Both the position numbers and the translations under genes were made by a program. From NCBI GenBank assembly GCA_937924755.1, contig CALEVZ010000017.1, positions 40,532 through 104,531 of the forward strand: a DNA stretch of 64,000 bases, given 5' to 3'. The notes below the pieces were generated by a model, which saw nothing but the letters and a program-made list of their open reading frames with translations, did no database searches and was not told where the DNA came from. The stretch is from an uncultured bacterium. Its GTDB lineage: Bacteria; Acidobacteriota; Thermoanaerobaculia; Thermoanaerobaculales; Thermoanaerobaculaceae. Shown here piece after piece: positions 1-11,163 of the stretch; the stretch's first letter is position 1; each line of letters begins with the position of its first letter.

Positions 1-1
1 G

Positions 2-52
2 ACCACCCTGATGTTCATCGTCACCGAGACCCACGACGCTTTACTGCCGTGA
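2..52 (+). CDS. C-terminal tail of an upstream CDS (partial; ...TTLMFIVTETHDALLP*)
   Basis: Open frame from the window edge ending in TGA at 50-52, overlapping the GTG start of mnmA (GTGA overlap). Confidence 0.3.
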   Translation, partial: TTLMFIVTETHDALLP

Positions 53-1155
53 GAGCGCTTGTTCCTCGCCCGAGGCCAGGGCGCGTGGTCGTGGCCATGT
101 CGGGGGGGGTGGACTCCTGCGTGGCGGCGTTCCTGCTGGCTCGCTCGGGCTGGCAGGTGATCGGCGTCACCTTGAAGCTGGCCGATCTCGCCGCCGATGG
201 CTTCGACGCCTCGCGCTGCTGCTCGGCCGCCGGGGTGGCGGCGGCGCAGCGGGCCGCCCGCGTCTTGGGCATCCCTCACATTCTTTTGGATGTTCGCTCC
301 GAGTTTCGGGACTCTGTGCTGACCCCGTTCGTCGATGCCTACCTGCGTGGGGAGACACCCTCTCCCTGCGTGCACTGCAACTCCACCATCAAGTTCGGGC
401 GGCTGGTAGAAATGGCGGCCACCCTCGGCGCCGCCTACGTGGCCACCGGGCACTACGCCCGCCGGGTGGATGGGCCGGATGGAGAGCCGCAGCTGCACCG
501 GGCGCGGGATCGGGCGCGGGACCAGTCCTACTTCCTCTTCGAAATGGGGAAAGAGCGGCTGGGATCGGTGCTCTTCCCCCTGGGGGAGTACACCAAGGAC
601 GAGGTCCGCGCCGTCGCCCGGCGCGAGGGCCTGCCCAGCGCTAACCTACCCGACAGCCAGGACATGTGCTTCGTGCCGTTGGGCGAGACCTACGTCGGCT
701 TGCTGGAGCACCTGGCCGCCGACCGACTGCCCGGGGAGGGGGAGATCATCGACGGCGGGGGGCGGGTGCTGGGGCGCCACGGTGGGATCCACCGCTTCAC
801 TGTCGGCCAGCGTCGCGGCCTCGGGGTCTCGGCGCCTCACCCTCTTTTCGTCACCCGCCTCGATGCGGCCGCCAACCGGGTGATCGTCGGGCGAGAGGAG
901 GAGCTTGCCAGCAAGCGCATGCGAGTGCGCGATGTGGTTTGGTTAGTCGATCCTGGGGCCGGACCGCGCCGCGTGGAGATTCAGATCCGCTCCCGCCACC
1001 GTCCGGTCGAGGCCACCGTCACCCCGCTGGCGACTGCGGCGGAAATCGTCTTCGATGAGGAGGTGACGGCGGCCGCGCCGGGGCAGGCGGCAGTGTGGTA
1101 CGAGGGCGACCGCGTGCTGGGCGGAGGCTGGATCGTGAACGACGGGGGCGAATGA
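49..1155 (+). CDS. mnmA: tRNA-specific 2-thiouridylase MnmA
   Basis: PP-loop motif VVVAMSGGVDSCVAA, CVHCNSTIKFG, ATGHYARR, DQSYFLF, DSQDMCFV and VGQRRGLGV family motifs. Confidence 0.95.
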   Translation: MRALVPRPRPGRVVVAMSGGVDSCVAAFLLARSGWQVIGVTLKLADLAADGFDASRCCSAAGVAAAQRAARVLGIPHILLDVRSEFRDSVLTPFVDAYLRGETPSPCVHCNSTIKFGRLVEMAATLGAAYVATGHYARRVDGPDGEPQLHRARDRARDQSYFLFEMGKERLGSVLFPLGEYTKDEVRAVARREGLPSANLPDSQDMCFVPLGETYVGLLEHLAADRLPGEGEIIDGGGRVLGRHGGIHRFTVGQRRGLGVSAPHPLFVTRLDAAANRVIVGREEELASKRMRVRDVVWLVDPGAGPRRVEIQIRSRHRPVEATVTPLATAAEIVFDEEVTAAAPGQAAVWYEGDRVLGGGWIVNDGGE

Positions 1156-1165
1156 AGGTGAGGCC

Positions 1166-1462
1166 CTACATGGTCTGCTGGACCGGCGGGGCGGGGGTGG
1201 GCCCGTCGGGGATCTCGCCGAAGTTGCGCTCGTAGATGGCCACGTTTTCCGCCAGCGCGCGCAGCAACTGCTTGACGTGCACGGGGGTCATAACCACCCG
1301 GCTGACCACCTCGACGTGCTCCCGCCCTGGCACGATGCGCCCCAGGTCGACGATGAACTCGGCGAAGTTGTGCACGATGGAGGCAAAGTTGGCGTAGGTG
1401 CCCAGCGCCATCTCGTCCTTCACCACGATGCTGATCTTGGCGTCCGGCCTGGGTACGGTCAT
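1166..1462 (-). CDS. DUF3467-like small protein
   Basis: MTVPRPDAKISIVVKDEMALGTYANFASIVHNFAEFIVDLGRIVPGREHVEVVSRVVMTPVHVKQLLRAL resembles the DUF3467 family; start re-assigned inside the longer ORF. Confidence 0.75.
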   Translation of the reverse strand: MTVPRPDAKISIVVKDEMALGTYANFASIVHNFAEFIVDLGRIVPGREHVEVVSRVVMTPVHVKQLLRALAENVAIYERNFGEIPDGPTPAPPVQQTM

Positions 1463-3174
1463 GGTCGACCCTCCTCGGACATTGTACCCGCAGTTGGCGC
1501 CGGCGCTCGAGCCAGACCCAGCTGGTGCCACCACCAGGTACCGTGACAGGGCAGTTCCGCCGGGGGAGGAAGCGCGGGCGGGGCAGGGGACGGGGCGGCG
1601 AGCTCGACATGGGGTGTGACCACCGCTTCCCGCCCGGCGCGAGCCCACCCGGTGGCCAGCCGCCAGGCCGTCGGGATGTCCGCAGCGGCGTGCCAGGCCT
1701 CCAGGAAGGCGTCGCGCCAGGCGGCCCAGGCAGTGCCGGGCAGGGCCACCCTGGGGCCGGGAACCAGGGCCAGGTTGAGGTAGCCGGGATTCTCGGCGGG
1801 CAGCCCCAGCCACGGGTCGGCCAGTCGCCTCGGTGGCAGCTGGCCATGGTCGGCGCCGGCAGCGTCGACGATCCACCAGCCGCTGCCGCTCACCCTTCCC
1901 CGCTGTGTCAGCCGGGGAGCCACCGCGGCGGTGTCCGGCACCTGCAGGAGGGCCAGCAGCTCCTCCAGCTCCTCCGGACGAGGGGCGCCCGCGGGCCAGC
2001 GCACCACCACCGGTGCCGAGGCCCGGGCCACCGCCGCCGCCACCGCCTCGGGCGCCACCTCCCGCGCGAGGGGCAGGACCTCGCTAATGCGGCTGCCGGT
2101 GGACACCCCCATCTGGGGGTCGGTCAGGAGTGCAACATGCAGATCGCCGGGGGCGGCTCGCCGGACGGAAAAGAACGACGCCGGTGGAAGCAGAACCCGG
2201 GCCGTCACCGCCCCTCCCCGGGGCCAGCCCTCGGCGTGCTGGCGCAGGGCGGCGAGGGCGTGGGCGTGGGCGGCAGGCTTGTCCGCCGCGGCGCGGGCCA
2301 TGGAGCCCGGCACCACCCGCCAGTGGTAGAGCACCCCGCGCAGGTGGGAGAAGCGGCCGCCCGCCGCCAGCACCCGCAGCGCCAGGTCGTAGTCCTGGGC
2401 GCCGTCGAAGCCTCGGCGGTGCCCTCCCACTTTCTCCAGCATGGCCCGCCGCACCACCCGCAGGTGGGCGACGTAGTTGAAGGTCAAGAGGAGATGTCTG
2501 GACCATCCGGGCTTCAGGCACGGCTCGCGGTGGCGGCCGCCCTCGTCCACTTTGTCCTCGTCGGTGAAGACCCAGTCGACCTCCGGATTGGCGCGCAGGT
2601 GGGCGGAGACCAGCTCCAGCGCCCGCGGGTGAAGGAGATCGTCGTGGTCGAGGAAGGCCACATACCCTCCCCGGGCGCGGGCGAGCAGCTCGTCGGTGGC
2701 GCCGGCGATGCCGCGGTTGTCGGGCAGGTACAGCACCCTGATCCGCTCATCCTGGCTTGCTACGTCGGCCAGGACGCGGCGCACGTGGGGGTCGGGGGAG
2801 GCGTCGTCGGCGAGCCACAGCTCCCAGTGGGGGTGGCTCTGCCGCCGCACCGAGTCGATGGCCGCGCGCAGGTGGTCTTCGGCCACCCGCCACACCGGGG
2901 TGGCGACGGTGAAGAACGTCTGCCCGGGGGGCCCCACCTCGACGATGAGCTTGCCACCCTCCAGGAGGGCGCGGCACTCCCTTTCCCGCCGCAGCCGCCC
3001 GAGCTTGCCCCAGGCTTTGGCTGCGAACCGGCGGGGGTGGCGAAGGTAGTGGAGAAACCCGGCCAGGCGAGGGTAGGGGGTGACGAGGCGGAGAAACCCT
3101 TCGCCCAGGCGACTCACACCGACTCCCGGCCGCGCCACCGGCGCCAGCGCCGCCAGGCCCGGTGCAGCCACCAC
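1459..3174 (-). CDS. Family 2 glycosyltransferase
   Basis: TPVWRVAEDHLRAAIDSVRRQSHPHWELWLADDASPDPHVRRVL, DNRGIAGATDELLARARGGYVAFLDHDDLLHP: GT-A fold with DxD-like motif; ATGA-type overlap with the downstream DUF3467 gene. Confidence 0.9.
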   Translation of the reverse strand: MVAAPGLAALAPVARPGVGVSRLGEGFLRLVTPYPRLAGFLHYLRHPRRFAAKAWGKLGRLRRERECRALLEGGKLIVEVGPPGQTFFTVATPVWRVAEDHLRAAIDSVRRQSHPHWELWLADDASPDPHVRRVLADVASQDERIRVLYLPDNRGIAGATDELLARARGGYVAFLDHDDLLHPRALELVSAHLRANPEVDWVFTDEDKVDEGGRHREPCLKPGWSRHLLLTFNYVAHLRVVRRAMLEKVGGHRRGFDGAQDYDLALRVLAAGGRFSHLRGVLYHWRVVPGSMARAAADKPAAHAHALAALRQHAEGWPRGGAVTARVLLPPASFFSVRRAAPGDLHVALLTDPQMGVSTGSRISEVLPLAREVAPEAVAAAVARASAPVVVRWPAGAPRPEELEELLALLQVPDTAAVAPRLTQRGRVSGSGWWIVDAAGADHGQLPPRRLADPWLGLPAENPGYLNLALVPGPRVALPGTAWAAWRDAFLEAWHAAADIPTAWRLATGWARAGREAVVTPHVELAAPSPAPPALPPPAELPCHGTWWWHQLGLARAPAPTAGTMSEEGRP

Positions 3175-4034
3175 GTGGGACCCAGCAGGCCGGCCTCGGC
3201 CAGCTCGCGAATGAAACGGGTTTCCTCCCGCAGCCGGTGGTTATCGGCCTCCAGCTCGGCTGCTCGCCGTCGCAGGTCCGTCGCCTGCCGGCGCAGCTCC
3301 CCGATGTCGCGCTCCAACTGATGGAGGCGACGCACCAAGGTAGCCGGGGAAAGTCGGGGCCAGTGCTTGGCGAACAGACGCTCCATGGCCTGCCAGCGCT
3401 CCGCCGCCATCGCCCCACCCACCGACGCCGGCCCGGCGCGGTACACCGAGGTCACCTGGTTGACGAAGACGAACGCGCCGCGTTGCGCCAGGCGGATCCA
3501 CAGGTCCCAATCCTCAAGGAAGGGCAACGTCTCGTCGAAGCCACCCGCCGCCAGGATGGCCCGGCGCGACACCAGCGCCGCGCAGGTGGGTATGGTGTTG
3601 GCCAGCAACAACGCTTGCCGGTCGGGAGGGGTTGCCATTACTTCTTCTCCGTCCGGGCGCACCAGCCGGCAGGCGGCATGGCCCAGCTCGGCTCCGCTGC
3701 CGGCCAGGGCGTCGGCCAGGGTCTGGAGGTGGGTCGGGAGGAAGAGGTCGTCATCGTCCAGGAGGGCAATCCACTCGCCCTGCGCCACGCGGGTCCCGGC
3801 GTTGGCGGCGGCCGCCCGCCCCAGCGCCACCGGGTGAGCAACCTGCCGAATGGTCAAACGCTTGGCGAAGGAGGCGAGGATGTGCCCCACCGGTTCGCCG
3901 CCGTCGTTGACCACCACCACCTCGAGCGGCGCTCGCGTCTGCCGCGCCACGCTTTCCAGCGCCTCCGCCAGCAGGCGCGGGCGGTCCCGGGTGCGGATCA
4001 GTACCGACACGTCGAGGGGGGGTGCGCTCGCCAC
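3114..4034 (-). CDS. Family 2 glycosyltransferase
   Basis: VSVLIRTRDRPRLLAEALESVARQTRAPLEVVVVNDGG ... WIALLDDDDLFLPTHL; GT2 motifs. Confidence 0.9.
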   Translation of the reverse strand: MASAPPLDVSVLIRTRDRPRLLAEALESVARQTRAPLEVVVVNDGGEPVGHILASFAKRLTIRQVAHPVALGRAAAANAGTRVAQGEWIALLDDDDLFLPTHLQTLADALAGSGAELGHAACRLVRPDGEEVMATPPDRQALLLANTIPTCAALVSRRAILAAGGFDETLPFLEDWDLWIRLAQRGAFVFVNQVTSVYRAGPASVGGAMAAERWQAMERLFAKHWPRLSPATLVRRLHQLERDIGELRRQATDLRRRAAELEADNHRLREETRFIRELAEAGLLGPTWWLHRAWRRWRRWRGRESV

Positions 4035-4189
4035 GGCGGCATTCTAACCGGCTGGGGGAGCGCCACCGGGGCGAGCGTAATGCCGCTGGGGCCGGTGGTT
4101 GACCGGGGCGGCGGCGCCCCGTATGCTTGCCCGGCGCCGGGCTTGCGCCGAGCTTTCACAAGCCCTCCGCCCGGCGGCGAGGAGGAGAC

Positions 4190-5818
4190 ATGAACGGCGT
4201 CTTTCGCATTCCCCAACCCGTCAACGAGCCGGTGCGCGCCTACGCCCCGGGTTCGCCGGAAAAGCGCAGCCTCAAGGCAGCCTTGAAGGAGATGCGCAGC
4301 CGCGAGATCGAGATCCCCCTGCTCATCGGTGGCAAGGAGGTGCGCACCGGCAAGCTGGGCACCTGCATCATGCCCCACAATCACGGCCACGTCCTGGCCC
4401 GCTACCACATGGCCGGGCCGGCCGAGGTGGAGATGGCCATCGCCGCGGCGCGGGAGGCCCACGCCGCCTGGGCCGACATGCCGTGGTACGACCGCGCGGC
4501 GATCATGCTCAAGGCCGCGGAGTTGCTGGCCGGTCCCTGGCGCGACACCCTCAATGCCGCCACCATGCTCAACCAGTCGAAGACCGTCTACCAGGCGGAG
4601 ATCGACTCAGCCTGCGAGATCATCGATTTCTGGCGCTTCAATCCCTACTTCGCCCAGCAGATCTACGAAGATCAGCCGATCTCCTCGGCGGGCGTGTGGA
4701 ACCGGGTGGAGTACCGCCCTCTGGAGGGGTTCGTGTTTGCCGTCACCCCCTTCAACTTCACCTCCATCGGGGCCAACCTCCCCACCTCGGTGGCGCTAAT
4801 GGGTAACACCGTGCTGTGGAAGCCCGCCTCCACCGCCGTGCTGTCCGCGTATTACATCTATAAGCTGCTGGAGGAAGCTGGCCTACCACCGGGGGTGATC
4901 AACCTGGTGGTGGGTTCGGGCCGGCAGGTGGGGGACCCGGTGCTCGCCTCCGGGGAGCTGGCCGGCATCCACTTCACCGGCTCCACCGGCGTCTTTCACG
5001 GCATGTGGAAGACGGTGGGGGAGAACATCGCCCGCTACCGCTCCTACCCCCGCATCGTCGGGGAAACCGGAGGCAAGGACTTCGTCTTTCTGCACGCCTC
5101 CGCGGATCTCGACGCGGCGGTGACGGCGCTGGTGCGCGGCGCCTTCGAGTACCAGGGCCAGAAGTGCTCGGCGGCCTCCCGCGCCTTCATCCCGTCGTCC
5201 CTGTGGCCGGCGGTGAAGGAGCGCCTCATCGGGCAGCTCGCCGAGGTAAAGATGGGGGACGTGGAGGACTTCACCAACTTCATGGGCGCGGTGATCGACG
5301 CCGCCGCCTTCGAATCCATCAAGGAGTACATCGACTACGCCAAGGCCTCCCCCGATGCCGAGATCGTTTTCGGCGGCGGCTGTGACGCCAGAGAAGGTTA
5401 CTTCATCGAGCCCACTGTGGTGCTGACCTCTGACCCCGGCTTCAAGCTCATGAGGGAGGAGATCTTCGGTCCGGTGCTGACGCTCTTCGTCTACCCCGAC
5501 CAGGAGCTCGACCACGCCCTGGCGCTGTGCGATCAGGGCTCACCGTACGCCTTGACCGGCTCGGTGTTCGCCCAGGACCGGGCGGCGGTGGCCAGGATCA
5601 TGCACCGCCTGCGGGACACCGCCGGCAACTTCTACATCAACGACAAGCCCACCGGGGCGGTGGTGGGGCAGCAGCCGTTCGGCGGCGCCCGGGCCTCCGG
5701 AACCAATGACAAGGCCGGCTCCAAGTGGAACCTCATCCGCTGGACCAGCCCCCGCGCCATCAAGGAGACGTTCGTGCCGCCCAAGCATTTCGCCTACCCC
5801 TTCATGGGCGAGGCGTAG
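4190..5818 (+). CDS. pruA: L-glutamate gamma-semialdehyde dehydrogenase (1-pyrroline-5-carboxylate dehydrogenase)
   Basis: MNGVFRIPQPVNEPVRAYAPGSPEK, GGKEVRTG, ETGGKDFVFLHASAD, EYQGQKCSAASRAFIP (catalytic Cys), FGGARASGTNDKAG; internal start used. Confidence 0.92.
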   Translation: MNGVFRIPQPVNEPVRAYAPGSPEKRSLKAALKEMRSREIEIPLLIGGKEVRTGKLGTCIMPHNHGHVLARYHMAGPAEVEMAIAAAREAHAAWADMPWYDRAAIMLKAAELLAGPWRDTLNAATMLNQSKTVYQAEIDSACEIIDFWRFNPYFAQQIYEDQPISSAGVWNRVEYRPLEGFVFAVTPFNFTSIGANLPTSVALMGNTVLWKPASTAVLSAYYIYKLLEEAGLPPGVINLVVGSGRQVGDPVLASGELAGIHFTGSTGVFHGMWKTVGENIARYRSYPRIVGETGGKDFVFLHASADLDAAVTALVRGAFEYQGQKCSAASRAFIPSSLWPAVKERLIGQLAEVKMGDVEDFTNFMGAVIDAAAFESIKEYIDYAKASPDAEIVFGGGCDAREGYFIEPTVVLTSDPGFKLMREEIFGPVLTLFVYPDQELDHALALCDQGSPYALTGSVFAQDRAAVARIMHRLRDTAGNFYINDKPTGAVVGQQPFGGARASGTNDKAGSKWNLIRWTSPRAIKETFVPPKHFAYPFMGEA

Positions 5819-5945
5819 GGGCGGCGGGGACGGCGGGCGCCGGCCGTCTGCGGGGCGCTCGCCGCCAGGCCTCCCGGCTCCGGCCGTCCGCGGCGGGAAT
5901 GCGGCTTCCTCGGGTGTGAGTTTTCACTCTCTCGAGGAGGATTTC

Positions 5946-7940
5946 ATGCTCAAAAAAGCGACCTTGGCCTTGACGGTGGGCATATGCCTGTCGGCAACGC
6001 CGCCGCCGGCGGGAGAGGCTGCGGACCCCGCCGTGCAGCGCCTCAGCAAGCAGCTCGCCTCGCGCAAGGCGGCGGACCGGGTGGAGGCGGCGCAGGGGCT
6101 CGGGCGGCTCGCGACCGAGGAGGCGGCGGCGCCTCTCGCGGCGGCGCTGTCGGATGCGGATCGAGCGGTGCGGGCCGCGGCGGCTTCGGCGCTCTGGCGG
6201 CTGGGCGAGAAGGCTTGGCCGGCGAAGGACACGCTCGTCGCGGCGCTGGAGGACGACGATTTGGAAGTCGTTGTCCTGGCGGCGGGGGCGCTCGAAAGCC
6301 TGGATGTCGATCCGGCGCGACTCGCCCCGGCCCGGGGGCGCGCCCTGTCGTCCCCCGATCTGCGCATCCGCTTCGAGGCGGCGCGCGGACTGGTCGGCCA
6401 GCAATCGGCGACCTCGCTGCTACCGCACATCCTGGACTTCCTGGAGCGCGAAGCGGAACGCGGGGCGGACACCAGCGCCGAGTTTCGCGCTCGGGAGGCG
6501 GCACGCGACAACGTGAAGCGAGCCGAGAGAGCGCTGGCGAGGTTGGTCGCCACAGCAGACCGCGGGCTCGCCCAACCGCTGATGGCGCGGCTCGGCAAGG
6601 ACGGCCCGGCCCAAGCGTCGATTCTCGAGGCCGCAAGCGCAATGCCGGAGCTGCCGGAGGGCTGGGACGCGGCGCTGGCGAGGGGGATGGGCTCGGCCAA
6701 CGCGCGGATGCGGGGGGCGGCGGCGGGGTTGGCGGTCAGGCGCCTCCAGCCCGAGCAGGTGGCGGTGTGGCTACCCGCCGCCACCAGGCTGCTGGGGGAT
6801 CCCGACGAGGGCGTCCGGGGCAGCGTCCTGCTCGCTCTGCGGAGCGCCGCTGGCCTGGCGGCCAGTGCGACGCCAACGCTGGCGGCGCGGCTGGCTGCCG
6901 AGCCGGACTCCAACCTGCGGCAGCGGGTGGCGGAGGTGCTGGGAGCGGTGGGCGACCGCAACCAGCCGGTGGCGGCCAGCGTCAAGGCCGAGGTGGCGGC
7001 GACGGCCCGCCCCGCGCTGGAGCGGGCAGTGGCCCAGGACGGCGACAGCATGGTCCGGCGGGAGGCGGTGAAGAGCCTGGATCTGCTGGCCCTGCCCGCC
7101 GAAGAGGCGGTCACGCTGCTGGCCCGCATCGCCCAGCAGTCCCGCGACGACGAGGTGGCGTGGCAGGCGCTGCAGGCGCTGCGCAACCGCGGGCGCGAGG
7201 CGGCGCCGGTGCTGGCGGCCATCAAGGAGCTGCGGGGCCACGGGAGCCCCCAGGTCGCCGACTACGCCAGCACCATCGCCCGGGAGCTGGAGAGCGACCT
7301 GGCCGGTCCTCCGGGGGTCGCCAGGCGTCCGGCGCAGCCCGCCGCCGAGGCGAGGCCGAAGGTCACCAGGGCCGATCCGGCGGCGGAGGCGCGCGGACTG
7401 GCGGTGCTGCGCCAGCGCGGTGTCCAGCTCAACGAGAGCGCCTTCCAGGAGGCGCTGATGGCGGTGGATGTGGAGCTGGTGGGTGCCCTCCTGGATGCGG
7501 GGATGTCGCCCGGTCACTCGTTTGCCGAGATCAATGCCCGGCAGCCGCTGCACCTGCTGTTCTTCTTCCCGGCCGCCTGCAGCAGCGCCGTCCGCCCCAC
7601 TCCTGCCGCCACCCATGCGGTGCTCGACCTCTTGCTGGAGCGCGGCGCTGACCCCAACGCCCAGGACGAAACCGGCAACACCCCCCTGATGTTCGCAGCG
7701 GACAAGTGCGACGCGGCGGTGATCGGGAAGCTGCTCAAGGCCGGGGCGAAGCACGATACCCGCAACGCCATGGGCATGGCGGCGCTGGAGATGGCCATCT
7801 GGTCCGGTAACGACGGCCTGCAGGCGCTCATCGATGCCGGGGCGCGACTCAAGCCGGAGATTGCGGCGGCCTATACGGAGGCCTACAAGAACAACCCCCA
7901 GGCGCTGGAGTTGATCAGGAAGGCGACGGCAAAGAAATAG
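5946..7940 (+). CDS. Secreted/periplasmic HEAT-repeat protein with C-terminal ankyrin repeats
   Basis: Signal-like N-terminus [25 protein letters not shown], many Ala-rich HEAT repeats, C-terminal [36 protein letters not shown] ankyrin repeat. Confidence 0.8.
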   Translation: MLKKATLALTVGICLSATPPPAGEAADPAVQRLSKQLASRKAADRVEAAQGLGRLATEEAAAPLAAALSDADRAVRAAAASALWRLGEKAWPAKDTLVAALEDDDLEVVVLAAGALESLDVDPARLAPARGRALSSPDLRIRFEAARGLVGQQSATSLLPHILDFLEREAERGADTSAEFRAREAARDNVKRAERALARLVATADRGLAQPLMARLGKDGPAQASILEAASAMPELPEGWDAALARGMGSANARMRGAAAGLAVRRLQPEQVAVWLPAATRLLGDPDEGVRGSVLLALRSAAGLAASATPTLAARLAAEPDSNLRQRVAEVLGAVGDRNQPVAASVKAEVAATARPALERAVAQDGDSMVRREAVKSLDLLALPAEEAVTLLARIAQQSRDDEVAWQALQALRNRGREAAPVLAAIKELRGHGSPQVADYASTIARELESDLAGPPGVARRPAQPAAEARPKVTRADPAAEARGLAVLRQRGVQLNESAFQEALMAVDVELVGALLDAGMSPGHSFAEINARQPLHLLFFFPAACSSAVRPTPAATHAVLDLLLERGADPNAQDETGNTPLMFAADKCDAAVIGKLLKAGAKHDTRNAMGMAALEMAIWSGNDGLQALIDAGARLKPEIAAAYTEAYKNNPQALELIRKATAKK

Positions 7941-8119
7941 GGCTCTCTGCCCGGAGCTTCGCGGTTGGCAACGGGCGAGGTACCTCACCTCGCCGGCAGC
8001 GGGGCTGGCCACAGGAACCAGCGGCGACCATCGTGGCTCGGTCAGGCGTCGGGGGCGGCGGGCGGCGGCGTGGTAGACTTTGCGGCGCGGGCGCCTGCCC
8101 GCATCTGCGAGGTGCCAGC

Positions 8120-9007
8120 GTGGATCTCCAAGACGTGATCCTGGCGCTCACCCGCTTCTGGGGTGAGCGCAATTGTGTGATCCAGCAACCCTACGACCTC
8201 GAGGTGGGGGCGGGGACCATGCATCCGGAGACGTTTCTTCGGGTGCTGGGACCGGAACCGTACCGGGTGGCCTACGTGCAACCCTCCCGCCGCCCTGCCG
8301 ACGCCCGCTTCGGCGAGAACCCCTTTCGCTTCGGCAAGCACCTGCAGCTGCAAGTGATCCTCAAGCCGTCGCCGGTGGACGTGCAGGACGTGTACCTCGA
8401 CTCCCTGCGCGCCCTGGGAATCGACCCCGGGGAGCACGATGTGCGCTTCGAGGAGGACAATTGGGAGTCCCCCACCCTGGGCGCCTGGGGGGTGGGGTGG
8501 CAGGTGCTGCTGGACGGAATGGAAATCACCCAGTTCACCTATTTCCAGCAGGCCGGGGGGGTCGACCTCAGACCCATCGCCGCCGAGCTCACCTACGGCC
8601 TGGAGCGCATCGCCATGTTCCTGCAACGCCAGCACGACGGCTTCGCCATGCGCTGGGGTGGGGGCCTGACCTATGGGCAGGTGCGCCACCGGGACGAGGT
8701 GGAGCTGTCCCGCTACGCCTTCCAGGTGGCCGACGTGGAGGTGCTGCGGCGCCACTTCCAGGATTGGGAGGGCGAGGCCCGCCGCTGCTTGGAGCAGAAG
8801 GAGCCCCTAATTATCCCGGCTCTCGAAGCGGCCCTGAAGATGTCGCACCTCTTCAACCTCCTGGAGGCCCGCGGGGCGATCTCGGTGACCGAGCGGGTGG
8901 GGCTCATTGCCCGGGTACGTCGGCAGGCGGTGGGGTGCGCGCGGGCCTACCTGGCGCAGCGGGAGGCGCTGGGGTGGCCGCTGCTCGCGGGCGGGGTCCG
9001 GTCATGA
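8120..9007 (+). CDS. glyQ: Glycyl-tRNA synthetase alpha subunit
   Basis: [62 protein letters not shown] start inferred. Confidence 0.97.
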   Translation: MDLQDVILALTRFWGERNCVIQQPYDLEVGAGTMHPETFLRVLGPEPYRVAYVQPSRRPADARFGENPFRFGKHLQLQVILKPSPVDVQDVYLDSLRALGIDPGEHDVRFEEDNWESPTLGAWGVGWQVLLDGMEITQFTYFQQAGGVDLRPIAAELTYGLERIAMFLQRQHDGFAMRWGGGLTYGQVRHRDEVELSRYAFQVADVEVLRRHFQDWEGEARRCLEQKEPLIIPALEAALKMSHLFNLLEARGAISVTERVGLIARVRRQAVGCARAYLAQREALGWPLLAGGVRS

Positions 9008-11109
9008 GCGGGCATCAGTTCCTGCTGGAGCTGCTGTGCGAGGAGATCCCGGCCAACGCGTTAGCGCCGGCGGCCCAGGAGCTCGCCACGGGTCTCACGG
9101 AACGCCTGCGCCAGGAGGGGTTCTGCGAGGCCCACTGCGTGTTTTCCGGGTACACCTCGCGGCGCCTGGCGGTGGCGCTGGGGGGGTTATCGGCGCAGCA
9201 GCCGGACCGCAGCGAAGAGGTCCTGGGGCCGCCGGTGCGGGCTGCGTTTGCCGCCGACGGGTCACCCACTGCGGCGGCGCTGGGTTTTGCCCGCGGCCAG
9301 GGGGTCGAGGTGGAGGCGTTGCGAGTGGTGGAGGGTCCTCGGGGTGAGGTGGTGGCCGTCGCCCGCCTCATCCGCGGCGAGCCCACCCCGGCGGTGCTGG
9401 CCCGCGCGGTGGAGGCGGCGGTGCCGTCGCTGCATTTCCCCAAGAACATGCGCTGGGGGGCCGGGGAGCACACCTTCGTGCGCCCCCTCCACCGGGTGGT
9501 GGCGCTCTTCGGCGCCGAAGCCCTCAACGAAGTCGTACCGCTGACCTTGTTCGGGGTGCGGGCGGGGGGCGTCACCCTGGGCCACCGGGTGGCCCATCCG
9601 GGGGCGGTGGATCTGCGGGGAATCTCGGGCGTCGGCGAGTACCGGCAACGGCTGAAGGAAGCCGGGGTGGTGGTGGATCCCGGAGAACGTCAGCAGGTCT
9701 TGGGGACCACGGCGGCGAACCTGGCCGCCCAGGTGGGGTGCACGGTGCGGCGGGATGAGGCCTTGGTGGCCGAGCACGTGGACCTGCTGGAGTACCCCGG
9801 CCTGGTGCGGGGGGCGATACCCGTCTCCGCCCTGGTGCTGCCCGAGGAGGTGCTGGTTACCACCCTACGCCACCACCAGAAGTGTCTGGTGCTGGAGAAC
9901 GAGGGGAACGTGGCCCCCTACTTCCTGGCGGTCATGGACAGGTCCGACGACCCCAGGGGACTGGTGCGGGAGGGCAATGAGTGGGTGGTGGGCGCCCGGC
10001 TGGCGGACGCGGCGTTCTTCTTCGCCCAGGATCGGCGCCAGCCGCTGGCCGACCACGCGCGGGGGCTCGCCCGCGTGCAGTTTCATCAGAAGCTGGGCTC
10101 CTACGCCGAGAAGGCCGGCGCGGTGGCGGCGCTGGCCCGGTGGTTGGCGGTGGCGAGCGGAGCTGCCATCAGGGCGGAGGAGGTGGAAGCGGCGGCCGCC
10201 CTGGCGCGCGCCGATCTGGTCACCGGCATGGTGGGGGAGTTTCCGGAGCTGCAAGGGGTGATGGGGGGCATTTACGCCCGCCTGGACGGCCATCCCGAGG
10301 CGGTGTGGCGGGCCATCTACGATCACTACCGTCCCGCCGGCCTGGAGGGGGAACTCCCGGCGGGGGTGCTGGGGGCGGTGGTGGGAGTGGCGGATCGCCT
10401 CGATACCCTGGCCGGGATATTTGCGGTGGGTGAGATCCCGAGTGGCTCCAAGGACCCTTTTGCCCTGCGGCGCGCGGCGCTGGCGGTGATTCGCCTGGGC
10501 GCCGAGATACCCCTGAGGGTGGACCTGCGCGCCGCCGTGGAACGGGCGGTGGCGGGCCGGGCCCGCCACGCGGCGGGGCGGGAGGTGGAGGTCATTCGCC
10601 AGCTGGGCGATTTTCTGCGGGAGCGGGAGCGCTTTTATCTCACTTCCAAGGTGGGAGTTACGGGGGAGGTGGCGGACGGGGTGCTGGAGGCGAACTGGGG
10701 AGTGGTCCCCGAGGACGTGGCCCGGGCCCGCGCCCTGGAGGCGGTGCGGCAGGAGCCGGTGTTCGCCCAGCTGGCTTTGACCTTCAAGCGGGTGCGTAAC
10801 ATCCTGGCCAAGGGGGAGCGCGGCGAGGGCGAGGCGAGGTCGCTGGTGGAGCCGGCGGAGCTCGCCTTGCGGCAGGCGCTGGAGGGCGTGGCGGCGGAGG
10901 TTGACCGCGCGGTAGGGGCCGGGGACCACGCCGCCGGGCTGCGGGCGCTGGCTGCCTTGGCCGCCCCGCTGGATCGCTTTTTCGTGGACGTGATGGTCAT
11001 GTGTGAAGATCCGGCGCTGCGGCAGGCCCGCCTGGCCCTGCTGGCGCGCCTCGAGGGGGTGTTCCTCCGCCTGGCGGATCTGTCCCGGCTGGGCGGGGCG
11101 ACGGCGTAG
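9004..11109 (+). CDS. glyS: Glycyl-tRNA synthetase beta subunit
   Basis: [57 protein letters not shown] overlap with glyQ. Confidence 0.97.
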   Translation: MSGHQFLLELLCEEIPANALAPAAQELATGLTERLRQEGFCEAHCVFSGYTSRRLAVALGGLSAQQPDRSEEVLGPPVRAAFAADGSPTAAALGFARGQGVEVEALRVVEGPRGEVVAVARLIRGEPTPAVLARAVEAAVPSLHFPKNMRWGAGEHTFVRPLHRVVALFGAEALNEVVPLTLFGVRAGGVTLGHRVAHPGAVDLRGISGVGEYRQRLKEAGVVVDPGERQQVLGTTAANLAAQVGCTVRRDEALVAEHVDLLEYPGLVRGAIPVSALVLPEEVLVTTLRHHQKCLVLENEGNVAPYFLAVMDRSDDPRGLVREGNEWVVGARLADAAFFFAQDRRQPLADHARGLARVQFHQKLGSYAEKAGAVAALARWLAVASGAAIRAEEVEAAAALARADLVTGMVGEFPELQGVMGGIYARLDGHPEAVWRAIYDHYRPAGLEGELPAGVLGAVVGVADRLDTLAGIFAVGEIPSGSKDPFALRRAALAVIRLGAEIPLRVDLRAAVERAVAGRARHAAGREVEVIRQLGDFLRERERFYLTSKVGVTGEVADGVLEANWGVVPEDVARARALEAVRQEPVFAQLALTFKRVRNILAKGERGEGEARSLVEPAELALRQALEGVAAEVDRAVGAGDHAAGLRALAALAAPLDRFFVDVMVMCEDPALRQARLALLARLEGVFLRLADLSRLGGATA

Positions 11110-11163
11110 ACGACACGATATCCCGGGGCAAGCTCTGGGGAACGCGGCGGTTCGGGAGGACGC

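Noticed and set aside
1525-3321. 598-aa plus-strand ORF
   Set aside because: Antisense to two clear GT2 genes on the minus strand; no recognisable domain.
5984-7651. 555-aa plus-strand ORF overlapping the HEAT gene
   Set aside because: Gly/Arg-rich alternate frame of the HEAT-repeat CDS; spurious.
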